This document shows positions 11,727-21,211 of a DNA stretch of 64,000 nt, one piece after another (position 1 is the first letter of the stretch; each line of letters begins with the position of its first letter). The stretch comes from Chlorokybus atmophyticus. Its lineage: Eukaryota > Streptophyta > Chlorokybophyceae > Chlorokybales > Chlorokybaceae. The stretch is from contig RHPI01000772.1 of NCBI GenBank assembly GCA_009103225.1, positions 289,538-353,537 of the forward strand. Direction: 5' to 3'. The notes below the pieces were generated by a model, which worked only from the letters and a program-made list of their open reading frames with translations, did not search any database and was not told the DNA's origin. The position numbers were made by a program, and so were the translations under genes.

Positions 11727-11739
11727 GGTTATGGGCCCA
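11727..11739 (+). promoter_or_regulatory. Primer-binding site matching half-tRNA of initiator Met
   Basis: GGTTATGGGCCCA directly follows the LTR. It is the complement of the conserved anticodon stem-loop of initiator tRNA-Met (TGGGCCCATAACC, anticodon CAT), not of the tRNA 3' end. Drosophila copia and related elements are known to prime from such an internal tRNA-iMet fragment. Confidence 0.85.
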
Positions 11740-11854
11740 CACATGCTTGTGTAGGTTGATGGAGTGTGTTACAATTGTGTGAGTAGCTGTAGTTGCTTGG
11801 TGTGGAGTAGGTTGTAAGGTCTGCAAGTAGCAGAGGGCAACCACGGCCACAAGC

Positions 11855-12574
11855 ATGGATGGCTTGAAGTTCACAATTGAACCACTGGACGTTGACAACT
11901 ACAACACATGGGGCATGGAGATGGAGCTACTACTGGCCCACAAGGAGCTGTGGAAGTATGTGGATCCGGCGGAGGCAGTCCCTGTAGGCAAAGCGAGTAT
12001 CGGGGCAACATAAGGGAGAAAAGCTTTATCTTTGATAGGCTTGCACATGGCTGATCATCACCTGGTGTTGGTGAAGGAGTGCAAGAGTGCACAGGAGCTT
12101 TGGACGAAGTTGGATAGCCACTTCAAGTCGCGCAACATGGCAAGGAGATTGCAGCTGAGGCAGGAGCTCAACTCATTACGCAAGGAGAGCTGGGAGCCCA
12201 TTGTCAAGTTCATGGCGCGAGCGAAGGCGTTGTACAGGGACTTGCTGGGTGTTGGCCATAAGCTTAAAGAAGTTGAGGTGGTGTGGGCTGTGCTCTCAAG
12301 TTTGCCCAAAGAGTACAGGGTTGTTGTCACTATCTTGGAGTCTGGGAAGGAGGACTTGTCAATGGATGGGGTGACACCAATGCTTCTTCAAGAAGAGCAG
12401 CGCTTGAGGAAGGAGGATGATGATGGAGAAGGAGCACTTGGAGGCACTATGGTATTCACGTCATCATCGAAGCATCATGTGAGGAAGGGCGTTCGAGGCA
12501 TCAACGTGGAGTGTTGGCACTGCGGGGAGCGTGGTCATGTCAAGATGAAGTGTCCCAAGTTGAAGAAGAGCTGA
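11855..12574 (+). pseudogene. Copia gag (UBN2-like plus zinc knuckle), one internal stop
   Basis: ATG at 11855 opens a frame typical of copia gag: an N-terminal segment with NYNTWGMEMELLL, then a helical UBN2-like region (SAQELWTKLDSHFKSRN, later SLPKEYRVVV), then a CCHC knuckle CWHCGERGHVKMKC near 12513-12554. The role would be capsid assembly and RNA packaging. One in-frame TAA near 12009 splits it; downstream translation could begin at the ATG near 12047. The gag closes with TGA at 12572-12574. Confidence 0.85.
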
Positions 12575-12599
12575 TGGTGAGCAGCGAGCGGTTGCTTTC

Positions 12600-13280
12600 C
12601 ATGCATCGGATGAGGGAGCGGAGTATCTTGGGTGGGTGCTGAATACGGGAGCAAATAGACAGCTTACAAGCGACAGGAGCAAGCTCACCAACCTCACTCC
12701 TTTACTTGAGCCAGTTACGGTGGATTTTGAGAACCGGCAAATGCTGGAAGCTGTTGCAAAGGGAGATGCCAATCTGAGGTGCAAGGTTGGTTGTATGGTG
12801 AAGGAGGTTGTGCTTAAGGATGTCTTGTATGTGCCAGGTGCATGTGCTAGTTCGTTCTCAATACGTAAAGCCACGATAGTTGGTGCAAAAGCTGTATTTG
12901 ATGCGGACAAGGCTGGTATAGAGCTTGGCGGTGTCACGCATGTAATAGGCATTAACAGGGGTGGACTCTACTATGTGGAGGAGGACGGTGCGCACAAGAT
13001 TGTTGCAAAGACAAGGGTGGTCGAGAAGACAACGTTTAAGACACCACAAGGTCATGGCAACAAGGAGGAGGCACATAAGGTTGCTGTCACGAGAAGCTCG
13101 AAGCCTGTGGGAGCTGCGAAGAGCTACAAGGAAGCGCTGGCGAGCAAGGTGCAGCAAGTGAAGGTTAGCAAGGAGCATGTGCATCAAGAGCATCACAGAG
13201 ACAAGGGCAAGAAGTTGAAGGCCAACCAAGGGGCCCAAGTTGCTGTGAAGGACAAGGTGTTCTTTAATAACAAGTTTTAA
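12600..13280 (+). CDS. Copia protease-like region with Lys-rich tail, active site NTGA
   Basis: After a short gap the frame resumes with WVLNTGANRQLTSDRSKL, the usual copia protease position WVLDTGA with Asp replaced by Asn. The motif GGLYYVEEDG resembles the GAG-pre-integrase start. Instead of integrase there is an approximately 100-residue Lys/His/Gln-rich tail ending at a TAA at 13278-13280. The Asn would abolish aspartic protease activity. The tail may be decayed pol, host sequence or a property of this non-autonomous family. A short open stretch continues to the 3' LTR (13281-13412). Confidence 0.7.
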   Translation, partial: HASDEGAEYLGWVLNTGANRQLTSDRSKLTNLTPLLEPVTVDFENRQMLEAVAKGDANLRCKVGCMVKEVVLKDVLYVPGACASSFSIRKATIVGAKAVFDADKAGIELGGVTHVIGINRGGLYYVEEDGAHKIVAKTRVVEKTTFKTPQGHGNKEEAHKVAVTRSSKPVGAAKSYKEALASKVQQVKVSKEHVHQEHHRDKGKKLKANQGAQVAVKDKVFFNNKF

Positions 13281-13412
13281 GCTTTGATGGGAAGCGTGGA
13301 GGAGCTGGAGCAAGAGGAGGTAAAGAGCTTCTATGCCATTGTTCGGAAGAAGAAGAGAAGCAAGGATGCGAATATGTTGGAGGTGTTGAAGATCAAGCTG
13401 CCCGCGTGGGAG

Positions 13413-13826
13413 TGTTGAAGGTATCACATGGGTGATGCTTGTATCCGGTCAGCTTGCCCTCTACACAAGAGTTGAGAGTCGAAGGTATGGGCTGAGCACG
13501 TGGACTCCGAACTTAGCAAGATGGTCGAGCCAGGCCGGACTCCGGACCAGCTGAGTAGAGCGTTGGGAGAAACCGCGTAGCTTTGTGGATACGTAAGCTT
13601 AGCAGGCGTGGGTTAGCTTGTTGGAAATCTCTGGTCGTGAGCTAAACAGCGCAACTTAGAGCGCGTTGAAAGGCTGAGTATTGTGCACGCGGTGCTTGCA
13701 AATGTAGACGTGTGTAGAAACTGGCGGGGTATAAAACCCCTGGACTTGTATGGCATTAATGGCAGTAGCAGTCATGCTCTTGTGTTAATGTTGTTGGCGT
13801 GTCACTTGCACGTTTGTATGTCAACA
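13413..13826 (+). repeat. Copia element 3' LTR
   Basis: Same length and termini as 11313-11726. It is preceded by a purine-leaning CGCGTGGGAG that may serve as a weak polypurine tract. Confidence 0.95.
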
Positions 13827-14750
13827 CTTGCCACCAGCATTGGGAGCATGCCCTCACCGGTGAGGGGCTTTGTCGAGCATTATAGGTGGCCTCCCGCGAC
13901 TAACCTAGCCAAGATGGCGGCTTAGAGCCACCTGCTCCACCAGCTGACCCGCCCCCTCCGCTAGTTGATTCACCCCCCTTAAAAGAGTAGGCCCCTTCAA
14001 CAGCGGGGGAATCCACCGCGGAGGGCACATCCGAAGTCGAGATGGAGGACCCAGCTGCACCAACGCAAGAAGGTGAACCACGAGCTGCACTTGTTGTACT
14101 CGCCGAAACATTGGCTGACAGCCCAGCCAACACAGCGTTGTTGCCCCGTCATCATTAAGCCTTTGCGGGCCACCTGACACCATAGACCAACTCCGGTTTC
14201 ACCCAAACATTGGCATAGTTTACAACCTTCTGAGCCATGTCACTTTTGCACACCACTGCTGGTCCCCTCGCCACGTACTGTTTGACACCGGCGCCCATCC
14301 TGTTATCACGTGCAGGCGAGCTGGCGAACTCATTGGTATTGACCTCGATGATTTGGATGAGTTGTCGCACGAGATCCACACTACTTATGGCGCTTTGGAG
14401 ACAACCAGAGGAGAGACGCGCCAGCGCATACCACTGCGCTGCATCGGCTACAGATGAGAAGAGACTACCGTCCAAAATGTGTTTTGCCTTGTCTCCAATT
14501 CGGAAATGTTGGACATCTTCATTGGCATTGAGGCCTTGTTTTCAATCATCGCGGTAATCAACACATGGTTAGAGCACGCACTCTTCCGGCCACGCTGGCA
14601 TCGGGGCAATGGAACACTCGCTGTTGTTCCTCTACGCTTTCGCACCTCTTCTCATTACCCTCTTACATCTATTCCTACCCGACGCGCCAACGTCGTTTTG
14701 CAATGCAGCTTGAACCTGCCTGAGGGGGATCAAGTAAAACCTTAGGCGCT
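13827..14750 (+). pseudogene. Retropepsin fragment of a decayed LTR retroelement
   Basis: After a Pro-rich low-complexity stretch (to about 14130), the plus strand encodes LFDTGAHPVITCRRAGELIG (about 14279-14340). This is a retroviral-type aspartic protease start with intact DTGA, followed by a beta-rich stretch ending near RQRIPLRCIGY and, after a one-base-type shift, NVFCLVSNSEMLDIFIGIEA. No RT follows. It could belong to the same old element as the 7.5-8.1 kb gag remnant, with the copia element inserted between. Confidence 0.6.
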
Positions 14751-14860
14751 TTACTTAACAAGCTTAAATCACACACGAACACCTTTGCGTGCACTGCGAT
14801 AGGCTTGTCCACATTCATTCTAAGTTAAGGAGCTTGTTGACTTGCAATTTACTCGCACCG
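14747..14860 (+). repeat. Dispersed repeat copy B
   Basis: Same orientation and clearly similar to 3895-4015 (shared blocks GCTTTACTT, TTGTCCACATTCAT, GAGCTTGTTGACTTGCAA). Confidence 0.6.
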
Positions 14861-15540
14861 TTACACATAAGTGCTAGTTTTAGAGCTGTGTGGGGGGGTT
14901 AAGGGGTATTGCTATATTTGCAAAGGCTTGGTCGCAAGTCTGTGCGACACACTCATTCATTTATTGTTGTAGGCATTGCTAACTTTTGATGATACGTTAT
15001 TCTAGACCGAGCGTATACATTGCGGTTAAAGTTGGTTGGTTATCAGCTTAAGGAGGGGGGNGAGACCAGATAATTGTTCATATGAGGCAGCGTGGTATCC
15101 TTGCACTCGTCCTTGAGGAGACTTATGCAAACAGCACCGGCGGAGTCCAACATCGCCGCTGCTACACAATGTAACTCACGTTTTGAAGTGCATGACAAAA
15201 TATCAACTTCACAAACTGAGGCTCCTCGTAAAGTAGCCAAGCAAGTTCCCGCACAGCACCGCCGGCTTGCACAGGCTATTGCGGCCCGCGTGGCACCGCT
15301 CCAGTCACCTCGCCCCCTGTGCCTCTCGATAGTCTTCGCTAGCTGGACCTTTCTACAATGTGCATGACACCACAGCGGCGTTGCGACGGCAGTATGTCAA
15401 AGGTGATATGTTGTTAAAGGTACATGTATAGGCGGCGCTTACATGTAGTTGGTACGATCAGCTTAACCTTAATAGATACGGGAGTTACAAAAGTTACAGG
15501 AGATTTGGCAGTTATGGTTAGCCGTTATGATCAACCGCCG
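14861..15540. other. Unassigned sequence
   Basis: No recognisable gene. It includes one ambiguous base at 15061 and a weak open stretch at 15092-15367 without motifs. It probably belongs to older repetitive DNA upstream of the W-box/TATA region. Confidence 0.4.
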
Positions 15541-15559
15541 TCAACTTTCACTTGGACTG

Positions 15560-15636
15560 TTGACTAATGTTGACTAGTGTTGACTTTGACTCGGATTGAA
15601 TAGAGTTGACTAGTGCTTGATAGCATGGTATATAAG
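15560..15636 (+). promoter_or_regulatory. Putative LTR-like promoter: five TTGAC boxes and a TATA box
   Basis: TTGAC occurs at 15560, 15570, 15580, 15586 and 15606, followed by TATATAAG at 15629-15636. TTGAC is the core of the W-box bound by WRKY factors in plants. This looks like the promoter of an older retroelement that was later split by the chromovirus at 15696/29379. Functional use is inference. Confidence 0.4.
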
Positions 15637-15696
15637 ACACTGTATACTGCTTAATACAATGGGTCGCATATTGTCTCTGTAGTTGGCGTGCTTGCT

Positions 15697-16366
15697 TGTA
15701 ATAGACAAGGCCAAATTTCGTAATTTTCATGGCCATTTTAGGCCTTATTTGTGAGATACCATGTTATTCATAACTTGTGATGGATATCGGCGAGTTGCGA
15801 GTCTGCCGCAGATATCGACCGGCCCAGGGCCTGTCTGGAAGACGCCAGAAAACGGAGGGCCAGTCGAGAAGGGCTCGACTAGATTTCTGGAAGGGCCTGG
15901 CGCCAAGTAGTATAACTTGACTATATGAGCAGCAAATGAGGAGATCTTTGGTGCGTCGGACAGTTCTAAAAGTGTACTACAACATTCTGCAAGAATATCT
16001 TAGCTTCTAGTGCCGTCTAGCGCTAGAATCGTCTAAACAATAGCATGTTCAGACTGATAGGTATAAAAGTGACATTTTACAATTTGCAATACAACCTTTG
16101 GGTCCCTAGTTTCTTGTGTGCAAGCTTGGTGGTGGTTAGCAGGGGTTGCTAGCGTGTGTCCACTGGTGTGTGCTTGCTTGTGTGACGATCCAAGGCGCTA
16201 CACGTGTCGGTGTGTAGCTTGGAGCGCATGCGCGTGCGTATGCGAGTGGCGGGGCGCGCGTGTGTGCTTGGCAGAGGGGGCAAGGTTCCGGTGTGAATAC
16301 CGTGTCTTGGTGAGAGGGTAGTTGATTGGACCAACTCACAGGTGACAAGGCACGAGCACCGTCACA
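15697..16366 (+). repeat. Chromovirus 5' LTR
   Basis: 670 bp, TGTAATAGAC...GTCACA. TATA box GTATAAAAG at about 16061-16069. It differs from the 3' LTR by a 13-bp indel and roughly 30 substitutions. Confidence 0.95.
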
Positions 16367-16368
16367 AC

Positions 16369-16380
16369 TGGTATCAGAGC
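16369..16380 (+). promoter_or_regulatory. Primer-binding site, initiator tRNA-Met
   Basis: TGGTATCAGAGC, 2 nt after the LTR, is the standard plant retrotransposon PBS complementary to the 3' end of initiator tRNA-Met. Confidence 0.95.
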
Positions 16381-16459
16381 ATGGTTTACGAAGGGAGAGC
16401 GGAAGTGTGTGGGCGTTTACACTTTTCATTCGGGAGCGGAGTGTAGTGTGTTAGTGGAG

Positions 16460-17480
16460 ATGGAGGATGCTCGTATGGAAGAGCTTCAAGCTGCCATCTT
16501 AGCATTGAGGGAAGAGCTTCATCACACTCAAGCGGCGGCACAAGCACAACGCGAGGCGTATGAGCATGCGATGACGCGTGTACAAGTTCCCATGGCATCA
16601 AGCTTGCGCGTGCATGTGAAGGTGCCAAAGCCCAAGCCATTCAAGGGTCAACGTAATGGCGATGCAGTGAATGAATGGATTTTTCAAGTATCGTCGGTTG
16701 GAGCTCACGGAGGTACCCGCACACCTACATGTGGAGGTTGCCGCAATATTGCTTGAAAGTGCAGCACTTGTGTGGTGGAGGCATCGATGTACGCATGTTG
16801 CAAGTGGGTTGGCGCTACCATTCACCATCATGGAAGAGTTGGCACTGGAGGTCAGGCATCAATTTGTTCCCGTTGAGAGCGTGAAGGCCGCACGCGACAA
16901 ACTTGCAGCCCTTGTGCAAATGGGGTCGGTGATGGCGTATACGGCTGTGTTGTAGCAATTAGTGATGTCCATACCCAATATGACCGAGGAGGAGCAGCTG
17001 GACATGTATATATGTGGTTTAAAACCTTTGGGGCGTAAAGAAGTGGAGCTACGGGACCCGAAGACACTCGCGGAGGCTATACGCATCGCGGAGCGTCTCA
17101 ACGCGTCGTACTTCAAGTCCACCACCACAAACACTGATTGGAGGCAAAGGCATGGTGATCAGCCCCGGGGAGGCTTTGCACATGCATGAAGATGAGGAGA
17201 ACCAAGCTTAGCGCTTGCCAATGGAGGTGGAGCTGACTCTGGGCCTGCGCCAATGGAGGTGGGTGCCATACACACGCGTGGAAGTGAGGCGAAGCACGGC
17301 GGACGTGGTGAAAGAGGTAAAGGTGTGCGCAAGTGTTATGCGTGTGGGTCGACTTAGCATTTGGCGTACGGATGCCCCAAACGAAGCACGCAAAGGTTAA
17401 CACCGGATGGCAATCCTCGCTGTGATCGTCGCGTCAACACTATGGAGCAAAATGGCGTGGAGCAGGAAAACAGCTTTCCC
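16460..17480 (+). pseudogene. Chromovirus gag (degenerate)
   Basis: Starts at ATG 16460 with MEDARMEELQAAILALREEL, an N-terminal coiled-coil-like segment, then KPFKGQRNGDAVNEWIF, which is typical of gag. A frameshift near 16685 moves the frame; it continues as EVAAILLESAALVWWRH and later PNMTEEEQLDMYICGLKP. A CCHC knuckle near 17322-17370 (KCYACGST, then HLAYGC) is interrupted by TAG in its centre. Confidence 0.8.
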
Positions 17481-17599
17481 CAGTAGGTGAGGAGGCTACT
17501 ACTGGGGATAGGAAGGAGCCTCATGCACGTACGAATGCTGTGACAATTCTATCAAGGAGGTCAGAGGAGATGGCTATGAACGCGCCAACGGTGGTGAGT

Positions 17600-17870
17600 T
17601 ATGCAAAAGAGGAAATCGCAAAGTACTTCGGGCTTCGAGCACACATTTGCGATGACCAAGGACGATAGAGAGAGTGTAAGCTCATAATCGATAGCGGTGC
17701 CAATAGCAACTTTATAAGTTATGATATTGCGCGGCGTTACAGTTGGCTTTCGTCATTACGAGGAGGTGAAGTGAAGCTTGATGATGGAGAGCCACCCTCT
17801 GGAGGTAATGGCGCTGCGTTCATGATCAAAGAGTTGTGCGTTCGCATTGGGAAGATGAAGGAGAACATTC
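17600..17870 (+). pseudogene. Chromovirus protease (degenerate, cut by LINE)
   Basis: CKLIIDSGANSNFISYDIAR (about 17668-17727) is a retropepsin start with DSGA, preceded by a stop codon. It continues to KENIHL, where the LINE interrupts it at 17870. Confidence 0.8.
17850..17870 (+). repeat. LINE target-site duplication, left copy
   Basis: 21 bp beginning GGAAGATGAAGG. It matches 25689-25709 with three mismatches. Confidence 0.85.
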
Positions 17871-18068
17871 ACCTCTCAGATCGCAGGGCGGATCGGCGGC
17901 GGCGGAGGGGGTGAAGGAATGNAGGCTGGTCTCCTACCCCTGGGCAGGGGGGCTCTCTGACCCCGCCTGATTCGGCGGTAGTTTGCCCGCTGCGCTGCAG
18001 CAGCTGGTCAACGCAGCTGACTTTTCTGGTGCAGCTCCTAAACGCTGCACCACGCGGAGACCATAGCC

Positions 18069-21000
18069 ATGGTGGCTGCTGGTGATCAGGGGCAGGTCCC
18101 CCTGACTCCTCTCCTACCTATGGAGGACTTCCCTTTCCTCGGAGGCGTCGTCCATGAGCGACGAGGAGCGTCTCCTGGTGTTCCAGTTCCGGACGAGCCC
18201 GTGCTCAAGCCCGCTACATGGGCGGATGCGGTGGCAGGCGCCCCTCGGCAGCCACCCCTCCATTCTCTCGATAGCATCGAGGGGACTCTCTCAGAGAGTC
18301 CCACTCTCACAGCTAAGTTGATGGCTGATCTTGCACACACTCCAGGCATCATTGCTAGCACCCTCACCACCACATCCGCATATGCTATCTCACTAGATGA
18401 GCGTGCGTGTGAGCGGTGGCAGTCAGTCTTAGAGCAGCAAGCACTAGTGTTTAGATTCAGATGCACTGAGCCTCAGACATTAGAGTCACGCTTGACATGG
18501 ATAGAAGCTTTGAGTGCACGCAACCCGGCTGCTCCACTGATTGCATCAGTGCACTACACACGGGCGGGGGAAATCCAAGCACTCTTTCACACGGCATCCG
18601 GCACAAAGCACGTCCTTGCCCTTGCAGAGCAACGTCGCTTGCCCACGCTGTTGGGCAAGCCAGTCACGGTGCTTTGTTGGAGCGAGGGCGGTGACGACGA
18701 CAACTTCTAGGTCTCCTTCCAGGGAGCGCATCCTCGAGTCCTTTTCTCTCTCTCTCAAGTCCTTTCCCCGTATGGGCAGCTTGGCGATCCCCTCCGCTCA
18801 GCCGCCTCCGCTTCCCGCTCGTTCACCACACCATCTATGCGCTTTTGCTTCAAACGCAAGGCAGGTGCAGTGCTCCCCCCCTCCGTGCTCATCAAGTCCG
18901 TGTCAGGAGGAGTGGAGCACCTCACGGAGGTGCGCATCATCACCCCCCAGACACCTCCCACCTGCTTCCGCTGCAAGCAAGTGGGGCACTTGCGCAGTCA
19001 TTGCACGGCGCCCCTCCCAGCGTTGACGGCAGCACAGCAAGGCGCAGCTCCCCCCCGCAGACCAGGAGCCTCTCCCCCCCTCAACAACCCCCCCCTTTAC
19101 TNNNNNNNNNNNNNNNNNNNNNNNNNNNNNNNNNNNNNNNNNNNNNNNNNNNNNNNNNNNNNNNNNNNNNNNNNNNNNNNNNNNNNNNNNNNNNNNNNNN
19201 NNNNNNNNNNNNNNNNNNNNNNNNNNNNNNNNNNNNNNNNNNNNNNNNNNNNNNNNNNNNNNNNNNNNNNNNNNNNNNNNNNNNNNNNNNNNNNNNNNNN
19301 NNNNNNNNNNNNNNNNNNNNNNNNNNNNNNNNNNNNNNNNNNNNNNNNNNNNNNNNNNNNNNNNNNNNNNNNNNNNNNNNNNNNNNNNNNNNNNNNNNNN
19401 NNNNNNNNNNNNNNNNNNNNNNNNNNNNNNNNNNNNNNNNNNNNNNNNNNNNNNNNNNNNNNNNNNNNNNNNNNNNNNNNNNNNNNNNNNNNNNNNNNNN
19501 NNNNNNNNNNNNNGGCAGCTGCGCAGGCCCCCCCCCCTCGTCTCCCCACCCCACCTTACCCGCACCCTCCGCCAGCGCTTCGTGCGCAGATCTTGCCCTC
19601 GTCCTCCAGCAGCTGCCTCGCATGACTGCTGATGGCCCAACCCAGCAGCAAACGCTGGAAGGTTGGCTGGAGACAAAGCTTCCGCCGCCGCGCGCAGAGC
19701 ACCCTCCTCCCTCCCCGCGTGTGGCTCCGTATCCGTCACCCTCAAAGTTGTGGTGTGACGATCAGGATGAGGAGGATGACCTCCCGCCAGCCCCGCCTGC
19801 TGGTGGGATGGTCCCCCACGACCAGCCAGTGCAAGCTGCTCGCACAACCCAGGCTGATCGCCATCCCCAACAGCGTCTCTGGTTGGGAGAACTGCTTGAG
19901 GATGCGGGTTTCAAGCCTTCTTCTTCACCATGGGAGACGGCGTTCATCGTCCCAGTGGTGCTTGCCAACGCAGGGGACTCCGCTGACTGCTTGTCCCTAC
20001 TTCTCACGGACACAACACAACGCAACACGGGGCTGCGTTTTGGCAACCTCTTCCCCTCTGCGCAGGGTGAGGCTGACGGCATGCAACATTGTTGCTCCAT
20101 ACTGCGGGCAACGCTGGAGCAGGCCGGTGTGTCACTAGACGCCACCAGGAAGGACGCTGAGCTTGAGTCGTCTGTCTCAAACTCAAGCCCACTCGCGGGG
20201 GGCACGCCATTGCATCCGTGCCTATTCGTTCTTTGCCCACTGCTTCTTCCTGCCGAGGCATGCCACCAAGCAACGGCGCAGCAGCAATGGGTGTCCTTGT
20301 CGGAGTGGCAAGCCCAGGCCCGCCCCAAACTTAGCAAGCACGGAAAGCCTCGCATCACACCCTTGATGATAGCCTCCGCGATGCGCACATGGTGGGAGCA
20401 ACATGCACGCACTCCGCTATCATCACCGTCTCACCCCTCCTCCTCACACACAGACTTCTCGGAGTCTCCCTACACTACCCCTCGCCCACACCACCCCGCA
20501 ATGTCCGCCTCCCCATCCCCAATGGACAGCTCCTCCGTTCCCCGCCTCCCTCCCCCATCCCACCACACACCCTTCCGGGAGGCCTCCCCCCCGTCGGTGA
20601 GAAGAAAATTGCAGCTCTCCCCGTCACACCCCCCTCTCCCCGCAATCACCACCACCCCTTCGGAGAGACTTGCACCCCACCCGCATGCTCTGGCAGTCCT
20701 GGTGTACAAGTATGCGGCCCAATGCTGGTGGCTGGGTCTGGTTCGCCAGAACGGCGACAAGCTAACCATCCCGGCTACCTTGCCAGCGGACCCCTCCCCC
20801 TCCGATCATGGTAGGCAGGCGCGGGGGCTGGCTTTGGCCATGCTGGGCGTCCCGGAGTCTACACATTTTACTCGAAGCCCGGAGCTCTCATTCATGCACA
20901 CGGCGGCAGATGGCACGCCATACCATGTTCACACGTGGTTGTGGCACGACGAGGAAGTAATGTCACAACCCCCCAACACCTCAGGCGCGGAGGATGTGCT

Positions 21001-21211
21001 GTGGGTTGATCCACTCCTTGTTGAGGGCGTTGCGGGAGGCAGCCACAACCTCGTTGAGGCACAGGTGCTGGAGATGTTAGAGCACGCTTCTCACGTCACC
21101 GCCAACACCTCCGCTCAGCACCCTTCTTCATGTCCGTCATGGCCTTTGGCTGGCGGAACCCCTCCTCAAGGCGCGCCATACTCTTGGAAGCGGGTGTTGG
21201 GCCTTGACTGA
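18069..21211 (+). CDS. LINE ORF1: CCHC protein with long C-terminal half
   Basis: The first half (18069-19101) begins MVAAGDQGQVPLTPLLPMED and has an RRM-like or gag-like region, an in-frame TAG at 18708-18710 and a uniform protein-like continuation (VSFQGAHPRVLFSLSQVL). It then has a zinc knuckle CFRCKQVGHLRSHC (about 18963-19004) and a Pro-rich stretch running into the assembly gap. The second half (19514-21211, about 565 residues) is Pro/Ser-rich with two globular segments, about 19925-20400 and 20680-21090. Each looks like a Nudix fold with a degenerate box (RATLEQAGV; RGLALAMLGV), followed by a strand and a W-V motif. Role: presumably RNA binding, with unknown addition. The Nudix assignment is inference. 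Whether one protein spans the gap is not certain. Confidence 0.6.
18708..18710 (+). other. In-frame TAG in LINE ORF1
   Basis: The only stop in an otherwise open frame from 18069 to the gap at 19102. Coding style is unchanged on both sides. It may be a point mutation or, less likely, readthrough. Confidence 0.7.
19102..19513. other. Assembly gap (N run)
   Basis: 412 undetermined bases inside LINE ORF1, flanked by C-rich sequence. Frame continuity across it is unknown. Confidence 1.

Larger units (their letters stand above)
11313..13826 (+). mobile_element. Short Ty1/copia-type LTR retrotransposon, gag-protease only
   Basis: Two 414-bp LTRs (11313-11726 and 13413-13826), each starting TGTTGA and ending TCAACA, differ at about 12 positions by my count (roughly 97 % identical). 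The 1.7-kb interior holds a gag with UBN2-like region and CCHC knuckle, then a copia-type protease region. Integrase, reverse transcriptase and RNase H are absent, so it must move in trans if at all. I found no convincing 5-bp target duplication (flanks ATCGC and CTTGC). Confidence 0.9.

Noticed and set aside
12858-13427. Minus-strand 189-codon frame in the copia element
   Set aside because: Antisense shadow of the protease and Lys-rich region; no start context or homology.
16369-16380. tRNA gene fragment
   Set aside because: It is the retrotransposon primer-binding site; no cloverleaf surrounds it. No tRNA or rRNA gene was seen in the window.
18903-19847. Large minus-strand open frame across the N gap
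   Set aside because: Open only because N bases cannot form stops; it is a shadow of LINE ORF1.
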